From contig JAYKKI010000127.1 of the NCBI GenBank assembly GCA_039881145.1, forward strand, positions 372,001 to 436,000: a DNA stretch of 64,000 nucleotides. The letters are read 5' to 3'. The position numbers and the translations under genes were made by a program. The notes below the pieces were generated by a model. That model did not search any database. It had not been told where the DNA came from and saw only the letters and a program-made list of their open reading frames with translations. The DNA is from Druceiella hillmani (Eukaryota > Arthropoda > Insecta > Lepidoptera > Hepialidae). This document shows, one piece after another, positions 49,561 through 63,700 of this stretch; position 1 is the first letter of the stretch; each line of letters opens with the position of its first letter.

Positions 49561-51255
49561 TAATGAAGTTGATGATAAATCGTTTGTGACATCATCTTTT
49601 TTACTTTCGTTATATAAGGGAGCCAAGGTATATTGGAATTGGAGCTTGATGGCTATGCGATAAAGGATTAGTAGCCGATAGTATATTTGAATGTATTATT
49701 ACAGTTTTCTTCTTTTCCTTCATCTCCCGCTTGGATAATGGGATTTATCAGACAGAATTAGGAATATATCGAATGATTTGTCAGTTCTCGTCATTGCATT
49801 GGCACCACGAATCGAAATGATTGCTTTTATCCATTCAGCTAATTTCTTAGACTAGCAGCACACGCTTTGCAGTAGGAATGCTGGACCAGGCTTTTATTTT
49901 GAAGTCCAATTTCAACGTTAGTAGAAATAATGTGCTTCTTTTATTAATGATGTTATAGAATAAATTTTTACTAAAAATCAGCTCATCACAAATATAACAA
50001 AAGTTTTCAGGACTACTGTTTTCTGGACATTTTGTTCAAATTTAACTTGTTAATTAATTTGTGAAGGAGCAGTACAGAAGAAGTTATTCTTGACAATTTA
50101 TTGTCAATAAACTAAGTTAATCCTAAGATTTCTCCAATAAAGAAGAATAGAATTATAAAATTCTAAAGATATAAAACTAACAAGAAAAAACTTACAGATG
50201 AGAAAATATATTCAGAAAGGTCTAATAAGCAAAACATAGTTAATATTTCGTGTGAATAAATTGTGTTCCAACCAAGCAAAAGTAGAAAATGCATTCAGCA
50301 AGTGAGTTTTGCATACTTGGAAGCTTTCCAAATAATATTTCCCATTTATGGTCATATTTACAGATATTTAAATTTCAATTTACTCTTTCGTACTGAAACG
50401 CTATTTATTTAATTTAATCACAACCACACTAATCCTTAATTATACGAGGTCATTTTATACAGAAAACAATTAATTACAAATAAGCCAAATACTTTATTGA
50501 ACAACGGAGATGTAAGTTTATATGATCGACGTATGTCCTTAATTTTTATTTTCATGACTGAAATGAAAATATCGACATTCCGATAAATTTTACGGTAACT
50601 GTCTCTTGAGAATATAATGAATGATATTTTGTAATCAACGGTAATATTGCAATTAGTTTTAATCGTTGACAGTCATGACGTTTATTCTAACGATATATTT
50701 GACATTCATACATCTTCTTATTCTGAAAATGACTGCCTGGTATGAGATAAAATGGAAACGACCCCATCGCTTGGTTGTTGAATAATTTTTATGGCTTCAA
50801 TGTAATAAAATAAGCCATTGGAATATGATTGTACTCATTAAAGTATTAATATTGTAAAGATTTGACATTTGTTTCAAAATTTCTCTGCAATATTTAACAC
50901 CCATTTAACACTTAGACAAGTAGTTCAGAACACATAGAGTAGATTGAATACCAGAAAATATGCAAAAGAAATTGATTCTGTTTGCATTGAGGATTTAAAC
51001 TATGACATGAATGTCAGTTATACGTCTGATGATTAAAATAATCTTATAAATACTACATTACAGGTACACTCAAATTTGAACTATCAGTGTAATATAAAAT
51101 GGAAAGTACACTAATAATTTTAATATTCAAATTATGATATTAATTCAAATTGCGTGATTTTGTCATGTAAAACTAATGCATTTGGAAGCGGCGTTCATTT
51201 CTCTAATTGTACGCAACGGATTAAGTAAGAAGGAAACATTTATTTTCAGACAGGT
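49561..51255. other. A+T-rich spacer, nothing recognised
   Basis: No ORF, repeat or paralogous block seen. Confidence 0.4.
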
Positions 51256-54200
51256 TTACAATGTAAACAAATTACCGTGTTTAAATTTGTAGTAATGTTT
51301 TTCAATTACTGCTATTAATATTATATTTACAATTTTAAAATATTGCCTTCACAGGTATTTTATTAAAAAACTTCTTTTTTAAGTCAAAATTAAACTTATT
51401 ATTTTTATTAATTGTGAATAATGCATTTATACAAACTTAACAAATATGTTCAATATCCTATTTTAATATTAATGCGGAATACCTGAGACAAATGAGGGCT
51501 TACGATAAAAGCTCTATTTTCAGAGTGAGTTGCAAAATATTTCAGAAATATAATGTTATAGAAACTACTTTTAATTATCACATTTTCGTTACAGCGTACT
51601 ATATGTATTAGAGATAAAATAATATTCATATTCAAAAAAATTAAAAAGAATACGCTATATTTCTCCATCATTCTTCAAAGTGACTTCTGGTTTTTGGATG
51701 ATTTAAAATACTAACTCGAGCGTAATAATGTACCTATCGCCCATAATTCACTCGTCTTAATGTCAAAGAAAAAAAATATAATAAATAATTATTACACCAA
51801 GGCCAAGACCTTACTTCGGGTTTACCACACCATCACTCGAACATGGTTAACCTTTTGTAGCTCTTATAAGTATTTATTTATTCCACAACAAACAGTCGCC
51901 ACTTGAAAGTATGGAAAGAAACAAATATTCCGCACTTGGCTAGAAATGTATATTTCATAAATAGGATGCGAAATGGCCCTCAGAGGTGGCAAAACGTAGT
52001 CCTCGGCGAGTTGAGTGGGCGCTCGAGTCCGCCCAGTTGACCGTCAACACTTTGGCCTTTAAGATGTATGGGGAATCTTATTTTTCTTTTAACCTTAGGT
52101 TGCTATATCATTATTTCTATTTGGTATTTTGTAAATTTTTATTTGAATTTAACGAGTGCAATAAATATATCGATTAAAAGAATTGGGGGGTGCTTAAGGG
52201 CAAAACTCTATGATTAATATGGATATACCCCCAATTCGTGTGTTTTATGCATGAAGTTATCCTCCATAAAATTAGCTACCTCGCTAAGGTTTCACAGGAA
52301 ATTCATTTCATTACAGAGTGGTTTCTATTAGGCAACATCTTCTGATTACAGTTTTAAAAACTGTTTTAAATTTAATTGCTCAATTTTAAATTTTTTAAAC
52401 AATTTGTAAAGGTATATTGACATGACTACGTCCTTTGAAATATACGCGTCATCAAAATTTAAAAAATAGATCTAAATTCCTTATCTATTATAAATCACAT
52501 TTTCTGTTTGTTCGTAAGCTTATTTATTTCGAAAATTTTAGTTTGGAACATTTACAGACATTTTCTTCAATTATAAATAAATTTTGGTTTTTAAATTTTA
52601 TTTATATATATTTATATATATATTAATATATATTTTATATATATTTCTTCAATATTATAAGAGCCGTCTTCTGAGTGTATTTATATTTATAATTGTGTGT
52701 AAAAACTACAAGTCCAACTGTCTTATAGTTTTTTTTTCATTTGGAAATAAATTATCGGACCAGATTTTTGTGTATATATTTGTAAGAATTACAAAAAAAA
52801 ATTTTCTCTTTGTATTTGTTCATATTTATCGTATGCTTGTGAGGTATTGACTTTAAATAAGTCATCTGGCATTTGTTTTACTGAATATATCATTGCAATA
52901 AAAATTAGATAAGCGATATTTTTCAAATTAAATTTGAAACGGAAAATGACGTGTCTCTCTCCTGAACTAATAGATACCCACGTAATGAACAAATATGATA
53001 TTTTTGATTGAATGAATGGATTTTTACCTCCGTTTAAAAAAAAAGTTTGAACAAAATCATAGCCGCTAAATTGTAAATTAGTTAAATAAAGTTTCAGTCA
53101 TATAAAATAAAACGAATTTATTTTTCAATCACGATAACAAGGAAAAGAGGAGCAATTATTATTAAAAAAAAACACTTGTCTCTTCGAGAACTGAATGTAA
53201 TCTAAAAAAGTTTTCTTCATAACTCTTTAGTTTTATTTTTAATTTTTCACTCTTCTGTCTTACTTATTGTTGAAATATTGAATACTATTGTATTACGATA
53301 TGTACACAAAATAAAATGACCATAAACAAAAAATAAAAAATGTTATTCATTTAACTATACCAAATTCTGCGAATAATGCAGTACATGGTATGACGTGGCT
53401 TGAAATATATTGCAGATTTCTTGCCTTGTTTTAAAAATTTCCAATTTTATATTTCTGTTTTTATGTTATTTCATATCAAAGTAATTACGATGTTAAATTT
53501 ATAAATAGCAATGCAGCGATGTCAATTTTTTAATCTAAGTGTTGATACGTTACCTCACTTTTTGAGTATTGTACTATTGGATATATAAGACAATGGCCAA
53601 CTTCTCAGATACAGTCTTGAACACATGCCGTTTCAATTCAGATGTGTTCCATACCATACTATTTCAGTTACTCAACGTGACATGAAAAAGGATTTTGATA
53701 GAATATATATTCTTTAAGCGAAATGCGTTAAAGTATCCTTACAAAATAATAAAGACCGGATATCGGTTATCGGAAAATTTTTTCACGACTGTAATTTATT
53801 TCTATGGCAGTCAGTCTCAAAGCGTAATACTTGAAACGTATACGAAAACCTAAAACAAAGTATAACCCTTTTCCCATAACGACTATTATATCTCAAAAGC
53901 ATGTATTTCAGAAACGTTAGTGCAAGAATAAAAAGTCTTTATTATACATTAAAATTCTTCATTATACATAAGCGCAAGAATAAAAACTCATTATCATACA
54001 TTAAAATTCTTAATTCTTCCCATTTTTTACTGTGGCACATCGTCTGAAATTTCTGTGTTGAAAAGTTATAACGCCGCAAAATGCCACATTGCATTGTGTG
54101 AATCCGCATAGTCGACCGGTGATTAGCGATAACACGATCAGTAAAAAAAGGGTCTCCTTAGTTTATATTCGTTTTGTAAGTACTGCGTCACTGTTTTTAC

Positions 54201-54320
54201 ATAATCTTCCCGCAACTGCTTGACTTTAACATATCAAATTTTGTGAATTGCTGTCTGTTTTGTTTGTTTAGTATTGGCATGTTTGTCGGAATATGTGATT
54301 TGCGCTGTTCGTGAAAGAGA
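51256..54320 (+). repeat. Unit copy 3, module Q (paralogue of 610 and 21493)
   Basis: The full-length Q, as in copy 2. The conserved block with a TATA-like 'ctcttataag' lies at 51700-52040 and the downstream half at 52330-54320. The GTG-initiated frame 51986-52177 and the (TA)-rich frames 52435-52850 are not shared with copy 2. Confidence 0.8.
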
Positions 54321-55330
54321 TTTTACTATGGAGACACCTCTTTTGTATTGTATTATGTACTGATGACGGCTGCATAATAATACTATCAGCGTCACCTTGT
54401 GACCGAAAAAATTCCTCAAGATCAATCTACTTCTGCTAGTTACGTGCAGAAAAAAAGAACTATTGGAAGTATGGTTAAGTTCGATAATACTTAACATACC
54501 TGCTAATTTGGACGTACTTTCTTCTTTTTGGATTTGAATCTTATTTTTAAAATATGAATATATTATTTCATCCCTAATATTTTAATAGGTGTTATACAAA
54601 AGTAATTCACATTAATTCAGTCTATTCATTATATTATTTAGGTAAACAGCTAGAAAAGTCTATTTTATGTCATATTTTACTACTGTTTCACTTATTTTAA
54701 AATGTCGCTTAGTGAAGTAGGCTTTATTGAATCAGCCATTTTGTGTAAAAAAATTATAGAAGGAATACTTTTCTTTCCGAAACATATATTTATCTTATGA
54801 ATGTAAGCAAACTATATCCGTACTAAAAATATAACAATGTTTTTTTTTCGATTCTTAACGGTGGATCAAGTGAGCAACTAGACGTTGCTGCCCCAGGGGA
54901 ACAACATTTAACCGAATAATTTCTAAAACTTACCATACGCCACTTTTATAGCAAACGAGTTAAATGTCGTCTAATTTCATAATGCACTAAATGAACACTA
55001 AACTTGTTATTGATAAAAATGGTCTATGATTATATTTCGAAAATATGCATTCATCTAAAATTTGGCACCTAAGATATTAATAAAAATTATTATCATTTAG
55101 GTTTTGATCATTGGCCACAGTAATAAGTTATTTTTGCCATGGGCGCTGGCTTTAAAATCTAATTCGATTACCTGGATAATCACCAGAAGAAAACACCAGA
55201 CAAAATTCAAACAAAATTCTGAATTTTTTATAGTATATAAAGGACCAAACAGGCACTGCATTTGTCATAACTCTGTAAGTTAGCCTATTTGCCTCATACC
55301 AGTAAGAGTAGTGATTTATTTATTAATTAA
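54321..55330. other. A+T-rich spacer, nothing recognised
   Basis: The expected module R does not follow Q here. No ORF or repeat of note. Confidence 0.4.
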
Positions 55331-55407
55331 ATATTGAATATATTTGGCCTTAGTTTTGTTGAAATTCATTATTTACAATCTAGTATTATGTCTACTTTTT
55401 TTATGTT

Positions 55408-55462
55408 CTTTACCACGACTTTGGTGTCATTGTATTACAACATCTTCAGTTGGGCAATTAGC
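55408..55462 (-). ncRNA. Degenerate hammerhead-like motif
   Basis: In minus-strand sense CTGAAGA is intact. GAAA has become GACA and helix III is disrupted, so it should be inactive. Confidence 0.4.
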
Positions 55463-55746
55463 AAAAATTAACTCTTAGAAACTTCCAACAGCATTTATTT
55501 ATTACCGAAAACAATAGCAGAAGCCGAATTTATGCGGATTTTCTCACTGCTTACGTTAGTGAGTTTATTGTACACCGCTAAAATACTTGTATATTTTAAA
55601 ACTTTCAAAAATACAATAAAACCTACTCGCTCCCCTACAACAAACTCACTAAGTTAAGCAGAGGGAAAACCTGCACAACCGCTGTAGTACAGTTATTATT
55701 TTGGGTAACATAAAGATGCTGTTGGAAATTCCTAAGAGTTAATATT

Positions 55747-55802
55747 TGCTAATTGTTTACCTGAAGATGTTGTAATACAACGAAACCTCGGTCGTGGTAA
55801 AG
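55747..55802 (+). ncRNA. Hammerhead ribozyme-like motif, complete core
   Basis: CTGAAGA is at 55761-55767, with the extra U, helix II GTTGT/ACAAC, and GAAA at 55782-55785. Helix III is ACC/GGT around TC, with the GTC triplet cut predicted after 55793. Helix I uses UUAC with GUGG, two of the four pairs being G-U wobbles. Confidence 0.55.
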
Positions 55803-56378
55803 AACTTAAATAAAGTAAAAATATTACTACATCACGTAGTTACATTTAAATGTTGTTAATTTAACACCAAGAACATATGCCCCAAAGTACTCATATATTT
55901 GTAAAACATAAGCAAAATTCCTGGAAATAAATAGGAGGTTTACGTAATGTCACGTCACTTTAAATGATCAATAGATGGATTTTTGTGAAATTTTGACTAC
56001 AGTTGTTCAATATAATATACGGTTAGATTTTGAAATTGTACTTGCTATAATAGATGTAGACATGTATTTTTGGATCAGTTTCGACAACGGTTATTTTAAA
56101 TTCAGTTCCCATAAACTACGATTGAAAGTCACTATAAATACGGGGCATTTTGTCAAACAAAACTGTGAAATTTTATGTAAAAGAAAAGACTACTTAGTCA
56201 ATTTAATATATCCCGACAAAATATTAAAAGCTTACTAAAAATCATGAGAGATTACTTAACAACAGAGTTGGTTCCACTTTTAAAATGATTTCTGATGTCG
56301 ATTATTTTTAAAAAAAAATTGTCAATATTCCAAGTCCTATTTGACAATTAACAAAACACGAAACTATTATTATTTACG

Positions 56379-56540
56379 ATGGGATGTGATACAACAATAA
56401 ACAATTGGATATTATCCAACCCGGGCAAAATGGTTAAGATTTACAACATTTCTGTTTTTATTAAAACAATAATACCTCAAGCATTCATCAAGATAATATT
56501 TATAATTTCTTATGTTCTGCTTTCAAAGGTACATATTTGT
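56379..56540 (+). pseudogene. Possible pogo/jerky-type DDE transposase fragment
   Basis: A 64-codon frame starts at 56379 and contains NNWILSNPGKMVKIYNIS followed by PQAFIK. In a shifted frame it seems to continue as DNIYNFLCSAFKGT. In CENP-B/pogo/jerky-type transposases a 'W...NPGK..TIY..' block followed by 'AF...NI..GF..TGI' lies near the end of the DDE domain, and the order agrees. No catalytic Asp or Glu can be located upstream, and the frame ends soon after. Assignment is from recalled family patterns. Confidence 0.4.
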
Positions 56541-56659
56541 GATAAAATCACGCTTCAACAAGCGGTGGATTAATTAGTTTAGAAGTCAGCTAATGTTTTC
56601 GGTTGAACACGAAGAATATTTTCAATTTGAAGAAACTTTCTAATCGCAACTAGATCCAG

Positions 56660-57090
56660 GTAGGAATCTGAAATTGAACAGAATATTCCCGACCATGATA
56701 ATGCTTCTCTTTACAAAGCTCTCAACCTGTTGCAAAGAGTTTTTTTAGTGCCTCTTCCACATCTTCATCAATTGAAAATCATACGGAATTCATCAATGAT
56801 TTATCGACTCCTGAACTTGAATCTAATAATAATCTATACTATATGAAATCTACACAAAATATCCTAGAAGTTGCTAATGAAATATTAAACGCTGTGAAAA
56901 CAAAAGAGAATATTAGAGACGCCAAATTAATTCGTACTTGTTCGGACAAATGATCATCTTATCTCATGCTTCAAAAAATGTCAAGGAATTTATTAATCTT
57001 AGAAACTATGGATATGTGTTTATGAAGTTCCTGTCCCTGAGATTTGGGTATGGTTTCATTAGCCACGAAAGTTTAAATGATTAGTTTTCA
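56660..57090 (+). pseudogene. Decayed coding sequence, possibly the same element's C-terminal part
   Basis: The first piece includes IEQNIPDHDNASLYKALN, starting near 56673. A second frame runs from about 56740 to 56953 and reads SSIENHTEFINDLSTPELES, then KSTQNILEVANEILNAVKTK and ENIRDAKLIRTCSDK, then TGA. A third frame continues to about 57084 (ASKNVKEFINLRNYGYVF). Ordinary amino-acid composition over 70 codons sets it apart from the surrounding A+T-rich translations, so it was probably coding once. The family is unknown. It follows the DDE-like fragment by about 120 bp on the same strand and may belong to it. Confidence 0.4.
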
Positions 57091-57654
57091 CCTAAGAATA
57101 TATTTTCAGAAATTATCTAGTTGATTTTGCATGAGAATTTAAAGACACATCTGTGAATAATCGATGGTCTAATTTTTTTTTAATGAACAATTAGATCGGA
57201 TACAAAATGTATAAAAAATAAAGACAAACATGTCTGACGTTGAAAACATTTAATAATTTTGTTAACTTGATTTAAATATTTTAACATTTCGTTCATTTAA
57301 TAAAAATGTTTAAACATTTCATTAATTTTTTGTTTTTTTAAAGAAAAAGTACCTGTTCTTATGAGTGAGAAGTGAAACTATCGCTCGAAATCAAAATTCG
57401 ATTTGTTAACGATATAAGAAATTTTAAGGAGAATAGAAAGATTTACAAAAACACAGATTACAGATAAGAAAATGTCTTAAGCCATGTTTTAAGCTATTTT
57501 ATCATAAAATGTTTTTAATTGACCTGTAGGAATCTTATCTCCTATATTCTAATGAAGAAATAGTAATGATTTTTGCCACCTTTAACGCATTCGTAGCAAA
57601 TAAAATAATATTTCACTAAAATTTCAATATAATTCTAATTTTTTTTAAACAGTA
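57091..57654. other. A+T-rich spacer, nothing recognised
   Basis: No ORF or repeat of note. Confidence 0.4.
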
Positions 57655-57658
57655 TAAA

Positions 57659-57701
<43 letters not shown>

Positions 57702-57720
57702 GTGTGTGTGTGTGTGTATG

Positions 57721-57770
<50 letters not shown>

Positions 57771-57790
57771 TGTTTGTGTGTGTGTATACG
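57655..57790. repeat. Compound (TA)n-(TG)n-(TA)n-(TG)n microsatellite
   Basis: Two TA runs separated and followed by TG runs. Confidence 0.97.
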
Positions 57791-60700
57791 CATTATGTAT
57801 ATGTATACACTTTCTAAAATTTACGTTATTTTATTATTGCAATAAAATTTATTAAGTATAAGAGACTACCAGAAGACGGACAGGCCCAAAATTGTAATTA
57901 AAATGCTAGCTAAACAATTATTTGAGAATTATCAGTAAAATTAGTAAAATAACTAAACAGAAAATTTTCCTAAATTGATTAATGATACGATAAACATTTC
58001 ATTGGGGTTATGAATAGATCATATCAAATTAATTATAATGTTCATTACAGAAGCACGTTGCGCGATTTAGACAATTATTGGTCCAATTTATTTAACACTT
58101 TACGAGAAATTGTTTGTCATTAAAATAATGGAATAATTATGCAGCTCATCACCCTCGTGAGAGTAGCGGAAGTAGCTGATTGCCGATTCGTACAGGTTTT
58201 ATGTTCCATTCAATAATGTGCTTCCTATATACCCCAAGCATTCAATCTGTTTCGAATGGAGCTCGATTTTTTTAATGGCATTTTTTTATGGTAGGTCGTC
58301 ATTACGGTAGGTAAGTTGTTAACAAATTATTATATTCCTTTTAAATATTATCAACTGACGTTCCTTCAAAGAAAATTACAAATAACAACTTTTTCGAAAG
58401 AGATAAACGACATTCGGAAAGTAATTTTATTCCAAACTAATTTTTACAAGATCATTGTAGTAACGAGTCGAGTCAGTAATGTCTCTTGCGACTCGAATAA
58501 TTTTGTACTCGGATAAAATAAATATCTTTAAGATATGAGTAAATAAATTGAGTGTAATACCGGCACTTAATAAAATAAAATTACATATAATCGATAATAA
58601 AATAATTGGGTGGGGAATAACTAACTTAAATCAAGTAAATATTTCGTATTAATAAATAACGTTTAGGTTCTGAAAACGAAGGCACACGTCACTTTATTCG
58701 TGAACAAAAGTCATTATTTGAATCAGAATTCGAGTATATTTTATTTTTAACTATAATTCTAATACCTAGTATTCTTAGTCAAAAAACTCGAGTATATAAG
58801 ATATTCAGGTAACTTTCTAAGTCACTTTGTCTCGGAACGTACGATTTTTTTTCAAATTAAGTTTATTTTGTGTTTTTCAGTTTAAATTGTTTACGCTTCC
58901 TCTATACAGGTGGTTACTCCCTTCAAAACTTGCATCAGAATCATTAACGTATGCGAGCCGTAGGGAAATATAATATTCAGGCTCCCCTAGTCAAATGGTT
59001 TAAAAGGGGATACTTAAAATTTCTATCGTCTGTCTGTCTGTTCATCTATATGTCATAGTAAAATAACTTTCAATTTGTGTCCGATTGTAATAAAATTTTA
59101 CAAGATATTATGAGTTAATTATAGCCCAACTCATAAAAATGGAGCACTACAATTTTAATAATATTTATGGATCTACTTTATTCAAACTTCAGGACGAAAT
59201 AGTTATCGTAAATATAATTTAAAACACAAGCAATACAACCCCACTTCCTTCAGCCATATTTAGTCGTGTTCTTGTACTGGTATCCCGGCTATTTTAATTA
59301 ACTATTGGCTATGTAAATTTATATGTAGATTTTATTAGATGTTTACGCCAATTTGTAGTAACGTTTTATTACTTTCTATGGATGTATATTGTTAAGATCT
59401 TATACGAATTTAGTACTCTATGGCCTTACACTTAGTATTTGTTTTTAATATTTAATTCAAAATATTTATTCTACCCTTAAGCACGTTTGCCATTTTGAAG
59501 TGTACACTCGCACTAAACCAGAAATACAAAAATGAGTATAGTATTAGAAATGGACAAGGTGTGGGCTCTCCGACGAACATAAGCGAGAGAGGCGGATCGA
59601 GGTGCAAGAATAAAATAGGAGTATGTGTATAAACGAGTTTTAAAAATAGATATAGATACTCTACACAATTTGCTGTAAGTGACTTGCATTTCGTGGTAAA
59701 AGTGTCTAACATTAATTTGTATATGTGGTATATACAAACAGTAAGTCATATTTATAGTTCATTAATATATATTTCGTCTTCTGCCGTTTTACTCCATAAT
59801 ATATACCTAAGAATCGAAATTTAAATCCTCAAAAAGTTTACTTCTAGCATATGGACTCAGTTGCACGTGCTCACATTTTATTAATTCGCTATATTCCCTA
59901 CATTACAGCTCTTGTTAATTGACATAGAATATTTATATAAATAATAAGGCGTATAAGTAAATATTTTTGGGTCGAGAAAAATGTTTCTATCTGAATCGAT
60001 TTAGCTGATTTAGGTTAAAGATTAAATTGTTACCTATCAGTAGAAATCGTATTACGAAGGTTGCTTACATACTTATAAACACTTAAGGATACATAATATT
60101 TCCATGAAACTAGTTAAACAAATATTAATATAATTTTTACCGCGGAAATATATCGCATAATATTTCTCACAGGCGTAAATATTTTGCAAGTTTATGAATA
60201 ATGATTTAGAAATAGTAAATTTACCAGTTACGTTACAGTTTTCCGGTAAACTTTAAAAAAAATTTAGTGACATTGTTATTTATAATTTAGACTTTTGCAG
60301 ACTTGAGAGTGTGAGGTAAAAGTAAATTTGTAAATATTTTCATTGATATGTTCTAAGCTATCTAAGCGTTAATTTCGAGTCTTCAGCTACAATCTTAAAA
60401 TTTTACCCAAGTATTTTTGAAGATTTATCTATATTTTTTAGTATTAAATTTTTGAGCATAAAATCGAAAATATTTCCTGGTTCAAAGTAATTTTATTTCA
60501 ATCTTAATAATCAAATCTACGATTTGATTTTTTTCATTTTTAGCTGGATTCAATCCTAAACATGATTTTATAAAACTGAATTTTTGTCTGTTTACATTAA
60601 AATAGTTACATAATTTTCTAAATTGAGAAAAAGATAAAATTTTCCTCGTATGTCATCTAATCCGTAGCTATTTTCAATTAAATTTACAAAGTCAGTCTTC

Positions 60701-63700
60701 TAGGGTATAGGTTGAACTAGTCAAAAAACTATTATTCTTTTTCCAGCATTTTATCAAAAGTGAATGATAATTCTGTATCAATGTTAAATTAAAGAATAAA
60801 TTATGTTGAAAATTTTGAGGAATAGGAAAAAAGACGAATTGGAAAACAGGCAACAACGTACAAAGTCGTATTCAAATAGATAAGTATAAAGGTATTGACT
60901 GAAACCTTAGTCAATGTAAAGAAATTTAAATATTTCGAAGAATTTTCTTTTCTCCTTTTTAAAATCGTTTTCCATTTTGTCGGTGAAACAGGCTCTCGCA
61001 CTGTTATCCTTATGATAAACGAGGATTAATTATGGCCCTAATTGGAAGTGTCATTAAATAAGTAAAATAAAATAACTTTGGAGATGTAAAGAGAGTATTT
61101 ATCTTTTCATTATATACTTTTTTTCTGTATAACTTTAAAGCTAATAGGTCTTGTCATCATATAGTAATTTCTCTGCAAATGTTCGTATCATGAGAGTTTC
61201 ACGAATATTTGTAAATAAATGATTTCAAGAATTAAATACATGAAGTAAAATTCATTAACACATTGAATTTTTAATTCATCAACACGATTTAAACTTTTTC
61301 TTTTTGAAATAATTACATTTTCATGATACATTTAGAAAATACATGAACAATTTCAATAATATATAAGCGTTCAAATAATTGACTGAGATTACCCTGACTA
61401 GAATTCAAAATCATTCAAATGTGGATTTAATTTATTGGTTAAGATTATGTTTACATGTAAAACTAATTAATATAGAAAATTAATAAAAGTTTAAATTGTA
61501 AGCTACAATGTGGTTAATTTGCAAGGCACTTACAATTATGGGCAGGTTTTAGAATAAAAGACGTAACGTCGAATCGATTTAAACTAATAAGCGACCCTTG
61601 TGATCTCTTGTAATTTTTACTTGCAGCTAAAACTCTGCCCTTTAAGCTTCCATATATATAGATTTACTCAAAATTTTCCATATTTACCGATATAAATAAT
61701 AGAATGGAATATTGACGGTAAGGATCAGTGTGATTGCTGAAGATATTTTATTCAATAGAATATCCAGAAAACACAGTTTTTATTTTACTTCACATATGAA
61801 ACTAGATATATGAATCTATCAAAATCTGAGCTACGTCGTGTGCAAAACACAGTTACGGTTATTTATTGGTAGCTTTCGGAGAGCTCAATGTAGTTGCTCG
61901 ATATTAAAATGTTGATTTCTTTAAATTTGTTCACAGGGTATGATATCATCATAATCAATAATAAAACAAAATTAAACCAAATCCAGTTTTATAAAAATTT
62001 AAAAAAATTAAAAACATGGGCAGTCGTGGGGACTGCCGATAGAAGTGAAAATTGAAAACTATGAAATGACATGGTTTAACACAATTTTCTAGTATTTTTA
62101 ATTTCAAAATCCGCGACAAAAATGTTTTCGAAAAACTGAAAATCTGTTTTACCACGCTAGTAAGATATTAAAAAAAGAGAGTCAAATATTAAAAAAAATA
62201 AAAATGAATAATATCCAATTTTAAATGCAAATATTGAAACAAATATTGGAATTATTTGAAAATAAATGCTTTGTTTTTTTTATCCATTTTTCTATGTAAA
62301 ATGATAACATTATTATTACTCACTGTTGTGCTGCATAGTGATCCTTCAGTTAAGCAATTATAATCAAAATAAAACACAATTTAAACAAAATACATTGATC
62401 TTTCCTTGTAGTCAATTTAGCTTTACTTGTATAGATATACACAGTACTAATGTTGCACAACACGTCATGCTTATAGCTACAGTTATACATGTGCCAAAAA
62501 TATGTAAATCATAATATGTAATTTTTTAAATTCAAATTGAAAGTCAAATTGAAAACCTTCAGATTATTCTGTAGTTCACAATCACCATTTTTCCTAATTT
62601 TTTTAAAAGTTTTATTTTCCATTACCTTTCTTATAATTTTCATTGAAACCTTATATATTGTGCATTTTCTAGGCGCCTACCGTATTTTTTAAAATTTAGC
62701 TTTTAAATATCGAAACGTCATGATTGGAAATAAGAAAAACAATTATCACGCCAATTGAAATACCAAGTGTTAGTTAATCTATAATAGTTAATTTCAAAAT
62801 GTGTATTTAAATATTAATCTATTTAACAACCTCATAATTTTACGTAACAACTATAATTCTTTACATGACCACTAAACTGTATACTTATATTATTTATGTG
62901 TAATGTAAAATATTGTTTTTAGTATCAAGATTACTTGGATACGGAATGTCATACGGTTCACTAAATTTTGTTACGCGCTTTAGCATTTATCGCGTTTAGT
63001 AACATGCGGCACGGGAATATCCAAAATTGACGGTGAACAAAATAGTGATAGAGCTATTTATTATAGGATATCCGTAATTCCCAAACTGACACGGATCCCA
63101 GACATTTAATTTTAGGGGATCACTGGCAGATATGACCACTGATATCTGGCACATTACTCATAAATAACTACATCACTTGTGATGCAAATTTGAAATCCCG
63201 TACCTAAAAGTTAATAACAAAAAAATTATAATAACAAAGTACCAAGATCTATTTATCCACGATTTTATTAGAATATCGGCCCTCTGTACGGTGTCTAAGT
63301 TACGATTTAGAGTTCGTTATTTATTAAAGACTTTTGTGTCAAACTTTTTTGGATATTTTGCAAAAAAAACAATTTTTTATAACATCATCATTTATAATTC
63401 TGCACTCGTTTTATATTTAAATTTATTTCCGGCCATGCATATTGAAGCTGTGAAATTCTTCCGCCATTTTTTTTTACAAAGAAAATGCTAGTAAATATTA
63501 CAGCAAAACTTTAGCAACTTTAAGAATTTAATTGCGTATGGGATAGAATAATTGGGCCTCAATGCCTATGAACAAGTACAAGTGTGGCTACATTCATATA
63601 TGCAGAAAATGGGCTGAAAAATTTCACTTGTAATATTTCTAAGTCCTGATACACTAGTACAGATTGTGAATTATGATAGGCGCATTATAAAAAACCATCC

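Larger units (their letters stand above)
55331..55880. mobile_element. Hammerhead-flanked composite with terminal inverted repeats
   Basis: The order is body end ('attgaatatatttggcctta'), degenerate minus-sense hammerhead (55408-55462), inverted-repeat arm (55458-55494), interior of about 220 bp, complementary arm (55716-55754), plus-sense hammerhead (55747-55802), and body with the 'tactacatcacgtagtt' block up to about 55880. The inner arms ('agaaacttccaacagcat') differ from the simple twin element. The interior recurs alone at 12930-13150. It looks like a structured non-autonomous element, not two chance insertions. Confidence 0.65.

Noticed and set aside
51986..52177. 63-codon ORF in module Q of copy 3
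   Set aside because: It needs a GTG start, and the frame is broken in the other two copies.
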